A stretch of 64,000 nt of DNA from Ignavibacteria bacterium (lineage in GTDB: Bacteria; Bacteroidota; Ignavibacteria; Kapaibacteriales; UBA961): assembly GCA_016720145.1 (NCBI GenBank), contig JADJXV010000010.1:1-64000 (forward strand), in the 5' to 3' direction. Below, piece by piece: positions 8,686 through 18,305 of this stretch (its first letter is position 1; every line of letters begins with the position of its first letter). The translations under genes and the position numbers were made by a program. Under the pieces are notes generated by a model, which was not told the origin of the DNA, did no database searches, and saw only the letters and a list, made by a program, of their open reading frames with translations.

Positions 8686-11600
8686 ATGGCGTATCTACTA
8701 TATAATCATTCTTTTAAGAAAATATATTCTCATGTGAAATTTAATAAGATTGAAACCATCAATCCCAAGATACACATCGTTCCTACCGGTCGCCACGTGC
8801 GTCTACTTCAGCGTAAATTTGTGCGTGATGAACATAAGCGAACTCAAAAGCCTGTTGATGTACCTATGATAATGACGCTTGAAACGTATATCAGGCAGTC
8901 GTATCACCGACAATTTCCGAATGATTCCTGTAGGGTTTTGTCTGACACGTATCGACTGGCTCTTTTTGAAGAAGCAGCCGAAATTGCACCACTCACATTT
9001 TTCACTCAACAAGGTAAGCAACTCGTTCCATCCACGATGGAACGTCTGTCGTCGGTCGTTTTCGGATTGAAAGAAGATGGCATCACGGTCGATTCTTTAA
9101 TGGAAGATAGCACTAATGATAAATATGATATAGACTTACCTCGGTTGAAAGATATTTATTTATTATATAAAGAATATGAAAAACTTTTGGGCACAGAGTT
9201 TTTAGATAAACCCGCCATCCTCCAAAAACTCCTTTCTGAATCCGCCTTCAATTTTCACGATACAGTACCAATCTATATCGAGGGCTTCAGTGAGTATAAG
9301 TTTCCGGAAATTGAATTCCTGAAACGATTTGCTGTATCAGATACACCGATGGCAATTCTTCTCGACTATTCCGATGAAAACGGACCACTATTCGGTAATT
9401 TACGAGAGACACGTGCACATCTAAAGAACGCAGGATTCTTGAGCATGACTCTTGATTCTATCCCAATAATGCATGATACCACACCGGATGACGAGTGTAT
9501 TTTTTCTCCAATGGGAGACTATCTCAGGCGCTGGCTCTTTAACACAGAGCGTCAAATAAGGCATCGAGGGCTAAGTTCGCAAGTGTCTGTATTCGCTGCA
9601 GATACAAGGTCAGACGAAGTGAAATCAATCGCTAAGCTAATACGTAGCTTACATCTCGATGATGGCATACCGATCCATGAAATCTGTGTAGCTATCAGGC
9701 AACCTGAGTTATATTCCGGTCTTTTCCGCGAGATGTTCGCCACGTATTCAATTCCTGCCAATATCACCGACCGTTTTCCGCTTGCCAAGTCTCCGGTCGC
9801 TATCGCAATTTTTGCTATTCTCGATATCGTCAATCATGGCTTCAGAAGGGAAGACATCCATCGCGCTTTGCAGAGTCCTTATTTGACCATTTCAAGAATG
9901 GAAGATGATAAAGAGGTAACTCTTAACGCTGCTAATTTATACGAAACTGCGCTCAGACTGCGCATATCGGGCGGACATAAATATGGTGGTGCTTCCCATT
10001 GGACAAGGCAATTACAACTTGCAATCGTCAAACTCACAGCGAGATTACAATCATTGTATGACAATGATATATCAGACGAAATGGAGTTAAAAGTCACACA
10101 AAAAAAGTTAGATTCCACACAACGAGCGCTCTCAGACTTTTCGGCGTTTATCAATTATATACCACATAAATCTGGATTAATGACACCGGATGAATTTTAC
10201 CTTCTTCTCACTGAATCAATTCTCAAACACTTCAAAATCAGACAAAATATCGTTGATTTTTATGATCATATTGCAGCATTTAAGCATAATAAATCAGACT
10301 ATATACGCCTGCTTGAAGAAGTCGAGAAAGATGCCCGTGCACTATCGGAAATCATGCGTATTGCCGAAGAAATGACCGCCATTGATAAGCAGCGTAATCC
10401 CACCATTCAGCGTTCACTCGCTGATTACAGCGATAAATTACGCACAGCGACGATAGCAGGGAAGTATCAAGTTCTCGAGAAATCTACCTACGGAGTGACG
10501 GTCACCTCCATCGAGCAGACACGTGGTATTCCATATCGTGTGACGATATTGTGCGGCTTGCTTGATGGTGAATTCCCACAAGTATATACACCGGAAACCT
10601 TTCTAGGTAAAGAACTTCCCGAAACGGAAGAACGCTTCATTAAAGCAGAACGTATGATGTTCTATCAGGCAATTACCAATAATATTCCCGCGCTCGAATC
10701 GGGCGAAAAACGCATCTATCTCACGTATCCACTCCATAATGACGGCCGAGAAACGGTGAGGTCACCGTTTGTCGATGCATTGCTCAAAGTATCTTCACTT
10801 GTAGAAGATGCAAAGCTGTATAATTTGAAAGAATTACAGCGAGGTGCCACAGCAGGTACATTAGCTGACGATCAACATATTCAGTGGAACGATATCAAAT
10901 GGCTTGAGTCGATTGCCTCAAAAGAAGAAGCGTTGTTGTTGCTTGCTCGCGATGCATCATCGATGAAAGAGGAAGTAATCCACGAACTCCATATCGAGCA
11001 AACCGCAGAGTTTATCGCAAAGAGTACATCAATTACCGAAGAAATTCTCGCTCGAGGTTTACAAAAAAATGAAACTGAGGAGAATCAAACAACATTACCG
11101 GAACATCCATTCTCAATCACTGACTTAGAAACATACGCCAAGTGTCCGTATCAATATTACGCCAAGAAAATCCTCAGTATCGGCGAGACGAGTGAGCAAG
11201 ATGCATGGTTATCGCCGATTGAGAAGGGAACGCTGTTTCATAGTGTACTTTATAAATTTTACAAGCAATTACAAAAGCCGCTTGGTCAGGACGAACCTGT
11301 GTTACTGACAGAGTTGCACCGAGAAGAATACAAACAACAGTTAATGGAAATAGCTCATGAAGAGCTCGCTCATCTCGAATACGACCACGCGTTCTTCGAA
11401 CTTGAAAAGGAAGATTTACTCGGCGTAAAAGGAGGAAAAAAGGGGAAAATTGAAGTCTGGCTCGACACCGAACTCGCCAGAATTGAAAGCGGGTGGAGTT
11501 TTGCTCCGATCTTATTTGAATATGCATTTGGTATGAAGTCAAAGCATGGAACAGAGGCTAAAGCGGTTGTCTTGAGTAATGGACTCACGATTCGAGGGAA

Positions 11601-12084
11601 AATCGACCGACTTGAAATCTCGAATGATGAGGAAGGCACAAAATTCCTCATTGCCGACTACAAAACCGGTAAACATCAAGGTAATAATGAAGTTAAAAAG
11701 GGTGAATCATTTCAAATGCCGCTCTACATGGCAGCTGCCGAACATCTTCTCCGAGAAAAAGGCATTTCAGCCACACCTGAGGGAGCAGTGTATTATTTGC
11801 TCAATCCTCAGTACGACCGTAAAAAAGGGGAGTACGATGCCCATCATTTTCAATTACTTCCCAAGAATTCACCGCTCGCACCTCCGGGCAAAGCAAAGAA
11901 AAAACAAGTCGTTGAATCGTCCGATGAGCGGGATAGTATCATCGCCGAGTCGGTTCATCAAGCACTCGAAATAGCCCACAATATCGCCCATCATCGTTTC
12001 CCGGTCGAACCTCTAGCCACGAGCTGTGAGTACTGTTCGTATGGGGCATTGTGTAGGGTGAAGGAGCAGGGGGAGCGAGCATGA
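8686..12084 (+). CDS. addB: AddB/RexB-like PD-(D/E)XK nuclease subunit with Fe-S staple
   Basis: 1132 residues. The C-terminal third has a RecB-family nuclease: GKIDRLE, then IADYKTGK (the D...DYK catalytic core) and FQMPLYMAA (the QxxxY motif). Four cysteines typical of AddB-type [4Fe-4S] nucleases bracket it: one near residue 820 (YAKCPYQYY) and three at the extreme C-terminus (CEYCSYGALC). The first 800 residues look like the inactivated helicase fold of AddB (for example GVTVTSIEQTRGIPYRVTIL). Family knowledge: with AddA it resects double-strand breaks to a recombination hotspot, feeding RecA. No addA lies next to it, so the partner must be elsewhere; the gene stands alone between the ECF pair and a WD40 gene. 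A single-subunit Cas4-like role is less likely given the length. Confidence 0.8.
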   Translation: MAYLLYNHSFKKIYSHVKFNKIETINPKIHIVPTGRHVRLLQRKFVRDEHKRTQKPVDVPMIMTLETYIRQSYHRQFPNDSCRVLSDTYRLALFEEAAEIAPLTFFTQQGKQLVPSTMERLSSVVFGLKEDGITVDSLMEDSTNDKYDIDLPRLKDIYLLYKEYEKLLGTEFLDKPAILQKLLSESAFNFHDTVPIYIEGFSEYKFPEIEFLKRFAVSDTPMAILLDYSDENGPLFGNLRETRAHLKNAGFLSMTLDSIPIMHDTTPDDECIFSPMGDYLRRWLFNTERQIRHRGLSSQVSVFAADTRSDEVKSIAKLIRSLHLDDGIPIHEICVAIRQPELYSGLFREMFATYSIPANITDRFPLAKSPVAIAIFAILDIVNHGFRREDIHRALQSPYLTISRMEDDKEVTLNAANLYETALRLRISGGHKYGGASHWTRQLQLAIVKLTARLQSLYDNDISDEMELKVTQKKLDSTQRALSDFSAFINYIPHKSGLMTPDEFYLLLTESILKHFKIRQNIVDFYDHIAAFKHNKSDYIRLLEEVEKDARALSEIMRIAEEMTAIDKQRNPTIQRSLADYSDKLRTATIAGKYQVLEKSTYGVTVTSIEQTRGIPYRVTILCGLLDGEFPQVYTPETFLGKELPETEERFIKAERMMFYQAITNNIPALESGEKRIYLTYPLHNDGRETVRSPFVDALLKVSSLVEDAKLYNLKELQRGATAGTLADDQHIQWNDIKWLESIASKEEALLLLARDASSMKEEVIHELHIEQTAEFIAKSTSITEEILARGLQKNETEENQTTLPEHPFSITDLETYAKCPYQYYAKKILSIGETSEQDAWLSPIEKGTLFHSVLYKFYKQLQKPLGQDEPVLLTELHREEYKQQLMEIAHEELAHLEYDHAFFELEKEDLLGVKGGKKGKIEVWLDTELARIESGWSFAPILFEYAFGMKSKHGTEAKAVVLSNGLTIRGKIDRLEISNDEEGTKFLIADYKTGKHQGNNEVKKGESFQMPLYMAAAEHLLREKGISATPEGAVYYLLNPQYDRKKGEYDAHHFQLLPKNSPLAPPGKAKKKQVVESSDERDSIIAESVHQALEIAHNIAHHRFPVEPLATSCEYCSYGALCRVKEQGERA

Positions 12085-12147
12085 TGGGAGATATAAATCG
12101 AATACAAAGTAACAGATAAATCAGATTAATTTAGATTTATGGTTGGG

Positions 12148-12185
12148 ACTTGGTAAGGGCAGAAAATTTTCTGCCCCTACCAAGT
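12148..12185. repeat. Long palindrome of the GGGCAGAAAATTTTCTGCCC family
   Basis: Two 19-base arms with a single mismatch and no loop (outer part ACTTGGTA / TACCAAGT; core GGGCAGAAAA / TTTTCTGCCC). It is the first of four copies of this core in the window (also 14795, 14916, 16544). It sits 63 nt after addB and may act as its terminator or be a REP-like element. Confidence 0.8.
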
Positions 12186-12358
12186 AACGCAAACACCTAA
12201 ATCACAATCGAAAATGATTTTGGTTGAAATATAAAAATCCAACTATAATTCTCATGTTAGAATATTAAAATTAGAGTAATTTACCATGTAAATAATTAAT
12301 TTATAGATAGTTGCATCTACTTTCTCCGTATTTCACTCTATACCCAAAGGAAACCATT

Positions 12359-14758
12359 ATGAAACGTTTTTCAACTCTATTTTTCCTGCTGATTCTTACC
12401 TTTTTTATCCATTCCTATAGTCAAAAAGTGCATTCGCGCATTGAATCACCGAAAGTCAGTAGTGTACCGGGTACTCTGCTATTCGATCTTAGTATGCAAG
12501 TAACTAGTATGCGCAGTGTAAGCTGGAGTCCGGATGGAACGAAAGTAGTAACTGCTGGTTATGATGGAACAGCGCGTATATGGTCAACTACAACTGGTGC
12601 TACTCTTTTTAGGTTAAAAGATTCTATATACTATTCCTATATCGATGCCGTAAGCTGGGGTCCTGATGGAACAAGAATCGCAACTGCAAATAGGGAAAGA
12701 AGTGAAACAACTATCTGGTCAAGTACAACGAAGGCAAAGATTTTGACAATCGGGAATAACTATAAAATTTTCAATGATTTATGGAGTCCGGATGGAACGA
12801 AGGTCGCTACCTCAAGTTGGTATGATGGAGAGGTTAGAATTTTGTCTAGTTCTACGGGCTTAAATCTTATCAAGTTGAAATCATATGGTAATATTATTGC
12901 TTTAGGATGGAGTTATGACGGTAGGAAAATTGCGACTGCTAATGAGAATGGTGAAATTCGAATATGGTCAATCATAACGGGTATGAATCTCCTTACATAT
13001 AATGGACAGACTTCAAAGGTCAGTGCAGTACGGTGGAGTCATGATGGTACAAGAGTCGCGACATTCGGTGATGATTCGAATGTTCGAATTTACTCAACCA
13101 CAGATAGTACGACTGCGGTAACGGTTATAAAGAACTCAAATATTATCAACGACATACGTTGGAGCTTGGATGATACCCAAATCTCAACTTCAAGCCAAGA
13201 TAATACTGTTCGTCTATGGTCAAGCAGCACAGGACTAAACCTTTTTACATTTTCAGATAATACTCCGGTATCTGCTTTAGATTGGAGTTCGGATGGAAAG
13301 TTTATCGTAATTGCGAGTGGAAATGGCTCTGCTCATATTTGGTCAAGCACCAATGGTGCAAGTATTGTAAAATTGGTTGGGCATTTCGGTCGTATAAATA
13401 TAATTCGTTGGAGTTATGACGGAACGAAAATAGCAACCGTGAGTGATGATAAGACTGCGCGTATCTGGTCAAGTACTACCGGCGAACAACTTCAACTAAT
13501 AGCAGGGCATTCAAGTCAGATCTGGGATGTAGATTGGAGTCCGGACGGAGCAAAAGTCGCAACTGCGAGCGTGGATCATACCGTCCATATTTGGTCAAGC
13601 AGTTACGGCTCAAGTCTTGTGGTATTACGAGGGCATACTCATAGAGTAGTCGATGTAGAATGGAATCCGAACAACACTAAAGTCATTACAGCAAGCGCAG
13701 ACTCGACGGCATGTATCTGGTCGGGTATTTCGGGTGAGAAACTACTCACATTATCTGGTCATACCAATGCTGTTAAACATGTAAGCTGGAGTCCGGATGG
13801 ATTGAGAGTCGCCACTGCAAGTGCCGACGGGACTGCATGTATCTGGTCGAGCGTCACCGGCGAGAAACTCTTTACGTTAAAGGGACATATCGGTTGGGTT
13901 GGCACCTTGAGTTGGAGTCCGGATGGCACAAAATTAGCCACTGCGAGTGAAGACAAAACCGCTCGAATCTGGTCAAGCACCACCGGGTCACTGCTCAGTA
14001 CATTGACAGGTCATACCAATGCAGTTAGTGATGTTCGTTGGAGTCCGGATGGATTGAAAATTGCCACAGCAAGTTGGGATGGTAGCGCATGTATCTGGGA
14101 AAGCAGCACCGGCGTACAACTTTTTAGCTTGAAGGGGCACACTGATGCAGTGTATGAAGTGAGCTGGAGTCCGGATGGTTCGAAGATTGCAACAGCAAGT
14201 TATGATTTTTTAGCAATTATCTGGTCAAGCAACACAGGCGAGAAACTCTTTACATTGTCAGGACATAAATCAAGTGTGAATGCCGTGAGCTGGAGTCCGG
14301 ATGGAAGCAAAGTCGCAACGGGCAGTAATGATCGCTCTGCAATAGTATGGTCAGGCATTTCAGGTGAAAATCTCTATCCATTAGTAGGGCATACAGATGC
14401 AGTATTTGCTATCAAATGGAGTCCGGACGGCTCAAAACTAGCGACGGCGAGCTTTGATGGAACAGCTAAAATATGGTTCGTAACAAGCGCAAGTACCGTG
14501 TATGAAGAGCCAACATTATCATCATTCAATGAATTTTCAATTTCACCCAATCCTGGTACAGATAATGTTTTAATTCGATTCGAGCAAGCGATTCCAATAG
14601 GTAATGAAATATATATTGTGAACGTACTTGGGCAGCGCGTAGCACGTTTTCCTGTTGCATCAGGTTTAAAAGAAATGACGATACCGATAGCGAGCTTGCC
14701 GGCGGGAGTGTATTACTTACGCAGTAGCTCTTGTTGTAAGGTGTTGATAAAAAATTAG
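12359..14758 (+). CDS. Exported 16-blade WD40 protein with type IX sorting domain
   Basis: 799 residues. ATG 12359 is chosen over an upstream in-frame TTG (12311) because it has an AAAGGA ribosome site 8 bases upstream and starts a clear signal peptide (MKRFSTLFFLLILTFFIHS). I count 16 consecutive WD40 units of about 40 residues, most containing SWSPDG(T/S)K(V/I)ATAS and ending (A/C)(R/C/K)IWSS. Residues about 720-799 form a Por-type sorting domain (FSISPNPGTDNVLIRF; LPAGVYYLRSS). Inferred role: a surface-attached or secreted beta-propeller scaffold for binding other proteins; no catalytic domain is visible. The codons for WSPDG are nearly invariant (TGGAGTCCGGATGG) in many blades, which points to recent internal amplification or gene conversion. 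Its closest relative in the window is the vWA-WD40 gene at 18306. Confidence 0.9.
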   Translation: MKRFSTLFFLLILTFFIHSYSQKVHSRIESPKVSSVPGTLLFDLSMQVTSMRSVSWSPDGTKVVTAGYDGTARIWSTTTGATLFRLKDSIYYSYIDAVSWGPDGTRIATANRERSETTIWSSTTKAKILTIGNNYKIFNDLWSPDGTKVATSSWYDGEVRILSSSTGLNLIKLKSYGNIIALGWSYDGRKIATANENGEIRIWSIITGMNLLTYNGQTSKVSAVRWSHDGTRVATFGDDSNVRIYSTTDSTTAVTVIKNSNIINDIRWSLDDTQISTSSQDNTVRLWSSSTGLNLFTFSDNTPVSALDWSSDGKFIVIASGNGSAHIWSSTNGASIVKLVGHFGRINIIRWSYDGTKIATVSDDKTARIWSSTTGEQLQLIAGHSSQIWDVDWSPDGAKVATASVDHTVHIWSSSYGSSLVVLRGHTHRVVDVEWNPNNTKVITASADSTACIWSGISGEKLLTLSGHTNAVKHVSWSPDGLRVATASADGTACIWSSVTGEKLFTLKGHIGWVGTLSWSPDGTKLATASEDKTARIWSSTTGSLLSTLTGHTNAVSDVRWSPDGLKIATASWDGSACIWESSTGVQLFSLKGHTDAVYEVSWSPDGSKIATASYDFLAIIWSSNTGEKLFTLSGHKSSVNAVSWSPDGSKVATGSNDRSAIVWSGISGENLYPLVGHTDAVFAIKWSPDGSKLATASFDGTAKIWFVTSASTVYEEPTLSSFNEFSISPNPGTDNVLIRFEQAIPIGNEIYIVNVLGQRVARFPVASGLKEMTIPIASLPAGVYYLRSSSCCKVLIKN

Positions 14759-14794
14759 TTTTGGCGGGGACTATAAATGTTTTTTTTATAGATT

Positions 14795-14822
14795 GTAGGG
14801 GCAGAAAATTTTCTACCACTAC
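14795..14822. repeat. Degenerate GGGGCAGAAAA palindrome
   Basis: Begins GTAGGGGCAGAAAATTTTCT, but the right arm has diverged (TCTACCACTAC). It lies 37 nt after the WD40 stop codon and may help terminate transcription. Confidence 0.7.
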
Positions 14823-14845
14823 AGATAATAAAATCAAACACATCC

Positions 14846-15006
14846 AGACCTGACAGGTCTTCTTCTACCTGTCAGGTCTCCGGCAAATGCGGTAAAAATT
14901 TCCAACCAAACCACATAGGGGCAGAAATTTTTCTGCCCCTACGGAAATCAAGACACATTCATCCACCGCATTTCCGACCTGACAGGTTTTCTTCAACCTG
15001 TCAGGT
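14846..15006. repeat. Nested-palindrome unit 1 (ACCTGTCAGGT ends, GGGGCAGAAA core)
   Basis: A hairpin at 14846-14879 (AGACCTGACAGGT and its inverse) begins the array. From 14867 to 14987 a 121-bp unit reads inward symmetrically: ACCTGTCAGGT outside, AAATGCGGT next, then the palindrome TAGGGGCAGAAA at 14916-14941 in the centre, then ACCGCATTT and GACCTGACAGGT. Nested symmetry of this kind resembles a miniature inverted-repeat element. A second unit of 120 bp lies at 16497-16616; the insertion sequence separates them. Confidence 0.85.
14996..15006. repeat. Left 11-bp target-site duplication of the IS
   Basis: ACCTGTCAGGT lies directly before the left terminal repeat, and the same 11 bases lie directly after the right terminal repeat (16497-16507). 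The other copy of the hairpin (14867-14877) has this sequence only once, which supports a duplication made on insertion. Confidence 0.75.
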
Positions 15007-15019
15007 AGGGTGTACAAAC
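15007..15019. repeat. Left terminal inverted repeat of the IS
   Basis: AGGGTGTACAAAC, the perfect inverse of 16484-16496. Confidence 0.9.
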
Positions 15020-15077
15020 ATCAAATAAAAATCCCCCCTATATTTGTATTGCAAAATACTTAAAACATGGGGGGGAA

Positions 15078-16484
15078 GTGTCAAAAAAGACATTTAAAAA
15101 TAAGGATAATCCTTGGAAGAAAAAAGCAATTTCGAGGACTAAAACCATTAAGAAGCAGAATAAGAGAATTCAGGAGTTGATGGCTTCACGAGATGGCTGG
15201 AAAAATAGATGTAAGCAGAATGAGCAGAACGCTTCTCTTGGTCACTTTGATGATGAGAAAGCTGTTCGTCATCAGTATCCGATACAGATGGTTTTGCTGA
15301 TGGTCGTATGGCAAGCGTATGGTCAGATGAGCCTTCGTTCTGTCCGTCATTGTTTTGCTCAATTGCAGATAGTATTGGCCTTGCATTGTAGAGTTCCGAG
15401 CCATAGCAGTATCCGCAATTGGCTGTGCAAAGTGGGTATTATCGCATTCAACGAGAACAGAAGTCAGTACGTAACCCTGCTGAGCAATGGGCGCTTGTTA
15501 TAGACGAGAGTATTACCATCGGTTCGGAGAAGATATTGTTGGTGTTGGGTTTAGAGCTGAGTACGTGGCAATTTACGAAGAGTTTGAGCGTAGAAGATGT
15601 TCGGGTATTGGCGGTGGAAACAAGTAAAGGTTGGAGCAGTGAAATGATAAGCCAACGCTTAACAGACGTAGGCAGAACGCACAACATTCGCTACGTTATC
15701 AGCGATGGAGGTATTAATTTAAAATGTGCTTTGCGCCTAAGTTCCCTGGTTCATGTACCTGATTGTAGTCATGTAGCCGCAAATGCGTTAGCACGTCAAT
15801 ACACCAAGCATGAGGGGTATATATCGCTCAGTAAATCCGCCGGCGCGTTACGCAGGAAGTGGTATTTGAGTAAGAACGTGGTGTATATGCCTCCTGTACA
15901 ACGCAGTAAATCTCGTTTTCAGAACATATTCCCGACGATAGAATGGGCTCTTACGATAGTGCAAGAGTGGGAAAGAATCCCGATTGAAGTCCGCGCCGAG
16001 CTTTTGTTTGTCAAGAAAAATGAGGCACTTGTGGTAGAAATGTTTGAGCAAATAACGGTCGTCAATAGTCTCCTAAAGATATTAAAGGTCAAAGGTTTAC
16101 AGCCCAAGCCAAGGAGCAAATAACGGTGCTAATCGATACTCTTACGACTCCGCGAGGTCAGCGCATACGCCAAGAAATTGCGACCTATCTAGCGACGCTT
16201 TCGTCATTGACAGCTACAGACGAAACGCTTGTGTGTTGCTCGGATATCATTGAAAGCTATTTTGGGAAGTTCAAACAAAGATCAATCCAAACTCTCCACA
16301 TTCATTGACAGAGTTTGTGCTGACAATCGCCAACTTTGCCGGAGCGTTTAATAAACAAGAAATCAAAGAAGCGTTGGAAAAAATTACGTGTAAAGACCTG
16401 TCGAAATGGAATAAAAACGATGCGTCTTTAGCCAAAAAACGAAAAAAAATATTCAACAAAAATGGGATGAAGAAAGCTGCCTAG
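15078..16484 (+). pseudogene. DDE-type transposase, interrupted by three frameshifts
   Basis: GTG start at 15078, behind a G-rich ribosome-site-like stretch. The N-terminus has a basic coiled coil (KTIKKQNKRIQELMASRDGW). Frame 1 runs to about 15450 (SSIRNWLCKVG). It continues in another frame with ALVIDESITIG (first Asp) and YVISDGGINLKCAL (second Asp), to about 16100. A third frame carries AQAKEQITVLIDTL and DIIESYFGKFK (putative Glu). It returns to the first frame near 16278 (KINPNSPHSLTEFVL) and stops at 16482-16484, so that the last base of the TAG is the first base of the right terminal repeat. Each change equals loss of one base. No canonical slippery heptamer is visible at the junctions, so decay (or sequence error) is more likely than programmed frameshifting. 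Confidence 0.85.
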
Positions 16485-16496
16485 TTTGTACACCCT
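16484..16496. repeat. Right terminal inverted repeat of the IS
   Basis: GTTTGTACACCCT, the perfect inverse of 15007-15019; it overlaps the last base of the transposase stop codon. Confidence 0.9.
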
Positions 16497-16636
16497 ACCT
16501 GTCAGGTCTTCTGCAAATGCGGTAAAAATACCAACCATACCACGTAGGGGCAGAAAATTTTCTGCCCCTACGGAAATCTAGACACATCCAACCACCGCAT
16601 TCCCGACCTGACAGGTCTTCTTCGATTTGTCAGGTC
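16497..16636. repeat. Nested-palindrome unit 2 plus closing hairpin, with right target-site duplication
   Basis: Starts with the right copy of ACCTGTCAGGT (16497-16507). It then repeats unit 1: GCAAATGCGGTAAAAAT, the core palindrome GTAGGGGCAGAAAA/TTTTCTGCCCCTAC at 16544-16571, and CCACCGCATT. It closes with the hairpin at 16605-16636 (GACCTGACAGGTC, then a diverged GATTTGTCAGGTC arm). Confidence 0.85.
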
Positions 16637-16646
16637 TCATAAAACA

Positions 16647-16679
16647 AAACGCCGCATTCAAAACCTGAATGCGGCGTTT
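16647..16679 (-). terminator. Intrinsic terminator of mreB
   Basis: A 14-bp stem (AAACGCCGCATTCA and its inverse) with a 5-base loop. On the minus strand it is followed by TTTTGTTTT. It lies 24 nt past the mreB stop codon. Confidence 0.85.
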
Positions 16680-16702
16680 GTAATTCAATAGAACGGAAGT
16701 GT

Positions 16703-17725
16703 TTAGTAGCGCTTGCTCTTTATCAATACATTCGAATATTCCTGTAAATTCTCGAGCACTTTGCCAGTTCCGCGGGCTACTGCCGTGAGCGGATCGTCTG
16801 CAATATGGACAGGAAGACTCGTTTCACGCTGAAGGCGTTCGTCGAGACCTTTGAGGAGTGCGCCGCCACCGGTGAGCATGATACCACGATCAAATATATC
16901 AGCGGAGAGTTCGGGTGGAGTGCGTTCTAAGAGATTACGAACTGCTTCGACGATGACACCGACAGACTCGCTGAGGGCTTCGCGGATATCTGCCGAACCT
17001 ACGGTTATCATCTGCGGAATACCGGTGAGGAGGTCACGTCCTTTGACTTCGATTTCAACTTCTTCTTTCAATGGATACGCAGAGCCGACTTCACATTTGA
17101 TGGCTTCTGCTGTGCGTTCGCCGATAAGAATATTATGATGTCGTTTGAAGAATTGTACAACGGCATTGGTCATTTCGTCGCCTGCTATTCGGATGGATTC
17201 ATCGCTAACTATACCTGATAAAGCAATTACTGCGATTTCTGTAGTGCCGCCTCCTATATCAACAATCATATTACCGACAGCTTCGTGGACGTTGAGTCCG
17301 ATGCCGATGGCTGCTGCCATTGGCTCTGCGATGAGATAGACTTCTTTGGCTCCGGCGTGCTCTGCACTGTCGCGGACGGCGCGTTTTTCGACTTCAGTAA
17401 TACCGGAAGGAACGCAGATGACGACTCGGCGTGCGGGCTGCCAACTGAGCGATACTTTACGGATAAATGCGCGTAGCATACCTTCGGCGATTTCAAAATC
17501 TGCGATTACACCATCTTTGAGAGGTCTGATTGTGCGGATATCACGGTGGGTTTTTCCAACCATCATTTGAGCTTCGTGCCCGATGGCGAGGATGTGTTTA
17601 TTGGTGCGGTCAAAGGCAACGACCGACGGCTCGTTGAGCACGATGCCTTTACCTTTCATCCAAATAATTGTGTTTGCTGTTCCGAGGTCAATTGCTACGT
17701 CAGTAGAAAGGAGTCCAAAGCGCAT
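16703..17725 (-). CDS. mreB: Rod shape-determining actin homologue MreB
   Basis: 340 residues, the usual MreB length. The N-terminus has the actin-fold phosphate-1 loop (VAIDLGTANTIIWMKGKG). Other landmarks are VVICVPSGITEVEKRAV, the phosphate-2 region MIVDIGGGTTEIAVIALSG, and the adenosine-binding region IMLTGGGALLKGLDERL. MreB forms membrane-bound ATP-dependent filaments that guide lateral cell-wall synthesis, so the cell is probably rod-shaped or curved. mreC, mreD, pbp2 and rodA, which often follow, are absent here; the gene is a single unit with its own terminator. A 580-bp spacer separates it from the divergent vWA-WD40 gene. Confidence 0.97.
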   Translation of the reverse strand: MRFGLLSTDVAIDLGTANTIIWMKGKGIVLNEPSVVAFDRTNKHILAIGHEAQMMVGKTHRDIRTIRPLKDGVIADFEIAEGMLRAFIRKVSLSWQPARRVVICVPSGITEVEKRAVRDSAEHAGAKEVYLIAEPMAAAIGIGLNVHEAVGNMIVDIGGGTTEIAVIALSGIVSDESIRIAGDEMTNAVVQFFKRHHNILIGERTAEAIKCEVGSAYPLKEEVEIEVKGRDLLTGIPQMITVGSADIREALSESVGVIVEAVRNLLERTPPELSADIFDRGIMLTGGGALLKGLDERLQRETSLPVHIADDPLTAVARGTGKVLENLQEYSNVLIKSKRY

Positions 17726-18305
17726 ATTGTTCGTTTAATTGTCGTTTAGGAGAATATTATTTGAAAGTACAGTACAAAAATCGTAAATATTGAACGAATA
17801 ATCACGGATATTTCCGTTTGCACCGAATGCGGAGGGTTCCGCTTGGTTTGAATAACCACATTTTTCGCGCCAATTTTTAGAAAGATGGTATCAGTTGAGG
17901 ATAATTCAGGCTTCATCGGTGGTCATCTATAACCGTTCCGGCAAGTAATAGATTGATGAAGCTTAAAAAGCTGCACTCTATTCTATAGTATGGTGCTGAC
18001 TTGTTCTTACTTTTTTTGATATTTTTTGCTGAAGTAAACTCAGATTATTGCTGTGGACTTTGGTTTATTATTAAATCTATGTTGATTTCATTCCTGTGTA
18101 CCTTATATTTTTAGTTATAGGTAGAGCCTCCTGCATATAGCTAGAAATTTAATCTACAATCACTTTTTATATACAATGGGAGAATGGCGTATTATGTATT
18201 TGCAAAATCAAATAAATGAAATATAATTTCAACATAAATAGTAATAATATATATCGTATTTTCGTGGAATAATATACCAAAGCCACTTTTTACGAGCTGT
18301 TACGA
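17726..18305. other. 580-bp divergent intergenic region
   Basis: Lies between mreB (minus) and the vWA-WD40 gene (plus) and must hold both promoters. It is AT-rich, more so toward 18300. I see no convincing gene, RNA or large hairpin in it. Confidence 0.5.

Larger units (their letters stand above)
15007..16496 (+). mobile_element. Insertion sequence, 1490 bp, with 13-bp terminal inverted repeats and a frameshifted DDE transposase
   Basis: The ends AGGGTGTACAAAC (15007-15019) and GTTTGTACACCCT (16484-16496) are perfect inverted repeats. The element is flanked by an 11-bp duplication and fills the space between two halves of a nested-palindrome repeat array. It carries one transposase gene, broken by three frameshifts, so it is probably no longer self-mobile. 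I do not recognise the IS family with confidence; the 11-bp duplication is compatible with IS4-like or unclassified families. Confidence 0.88.

Noticed and set aside
15078..16484. Programmed -1 frameshifting of the transposase
   Set aside because: Three shifts would be needed and none has a canonical slippery heptamer (A AAA AAG type); decay or sequence error explains it better.
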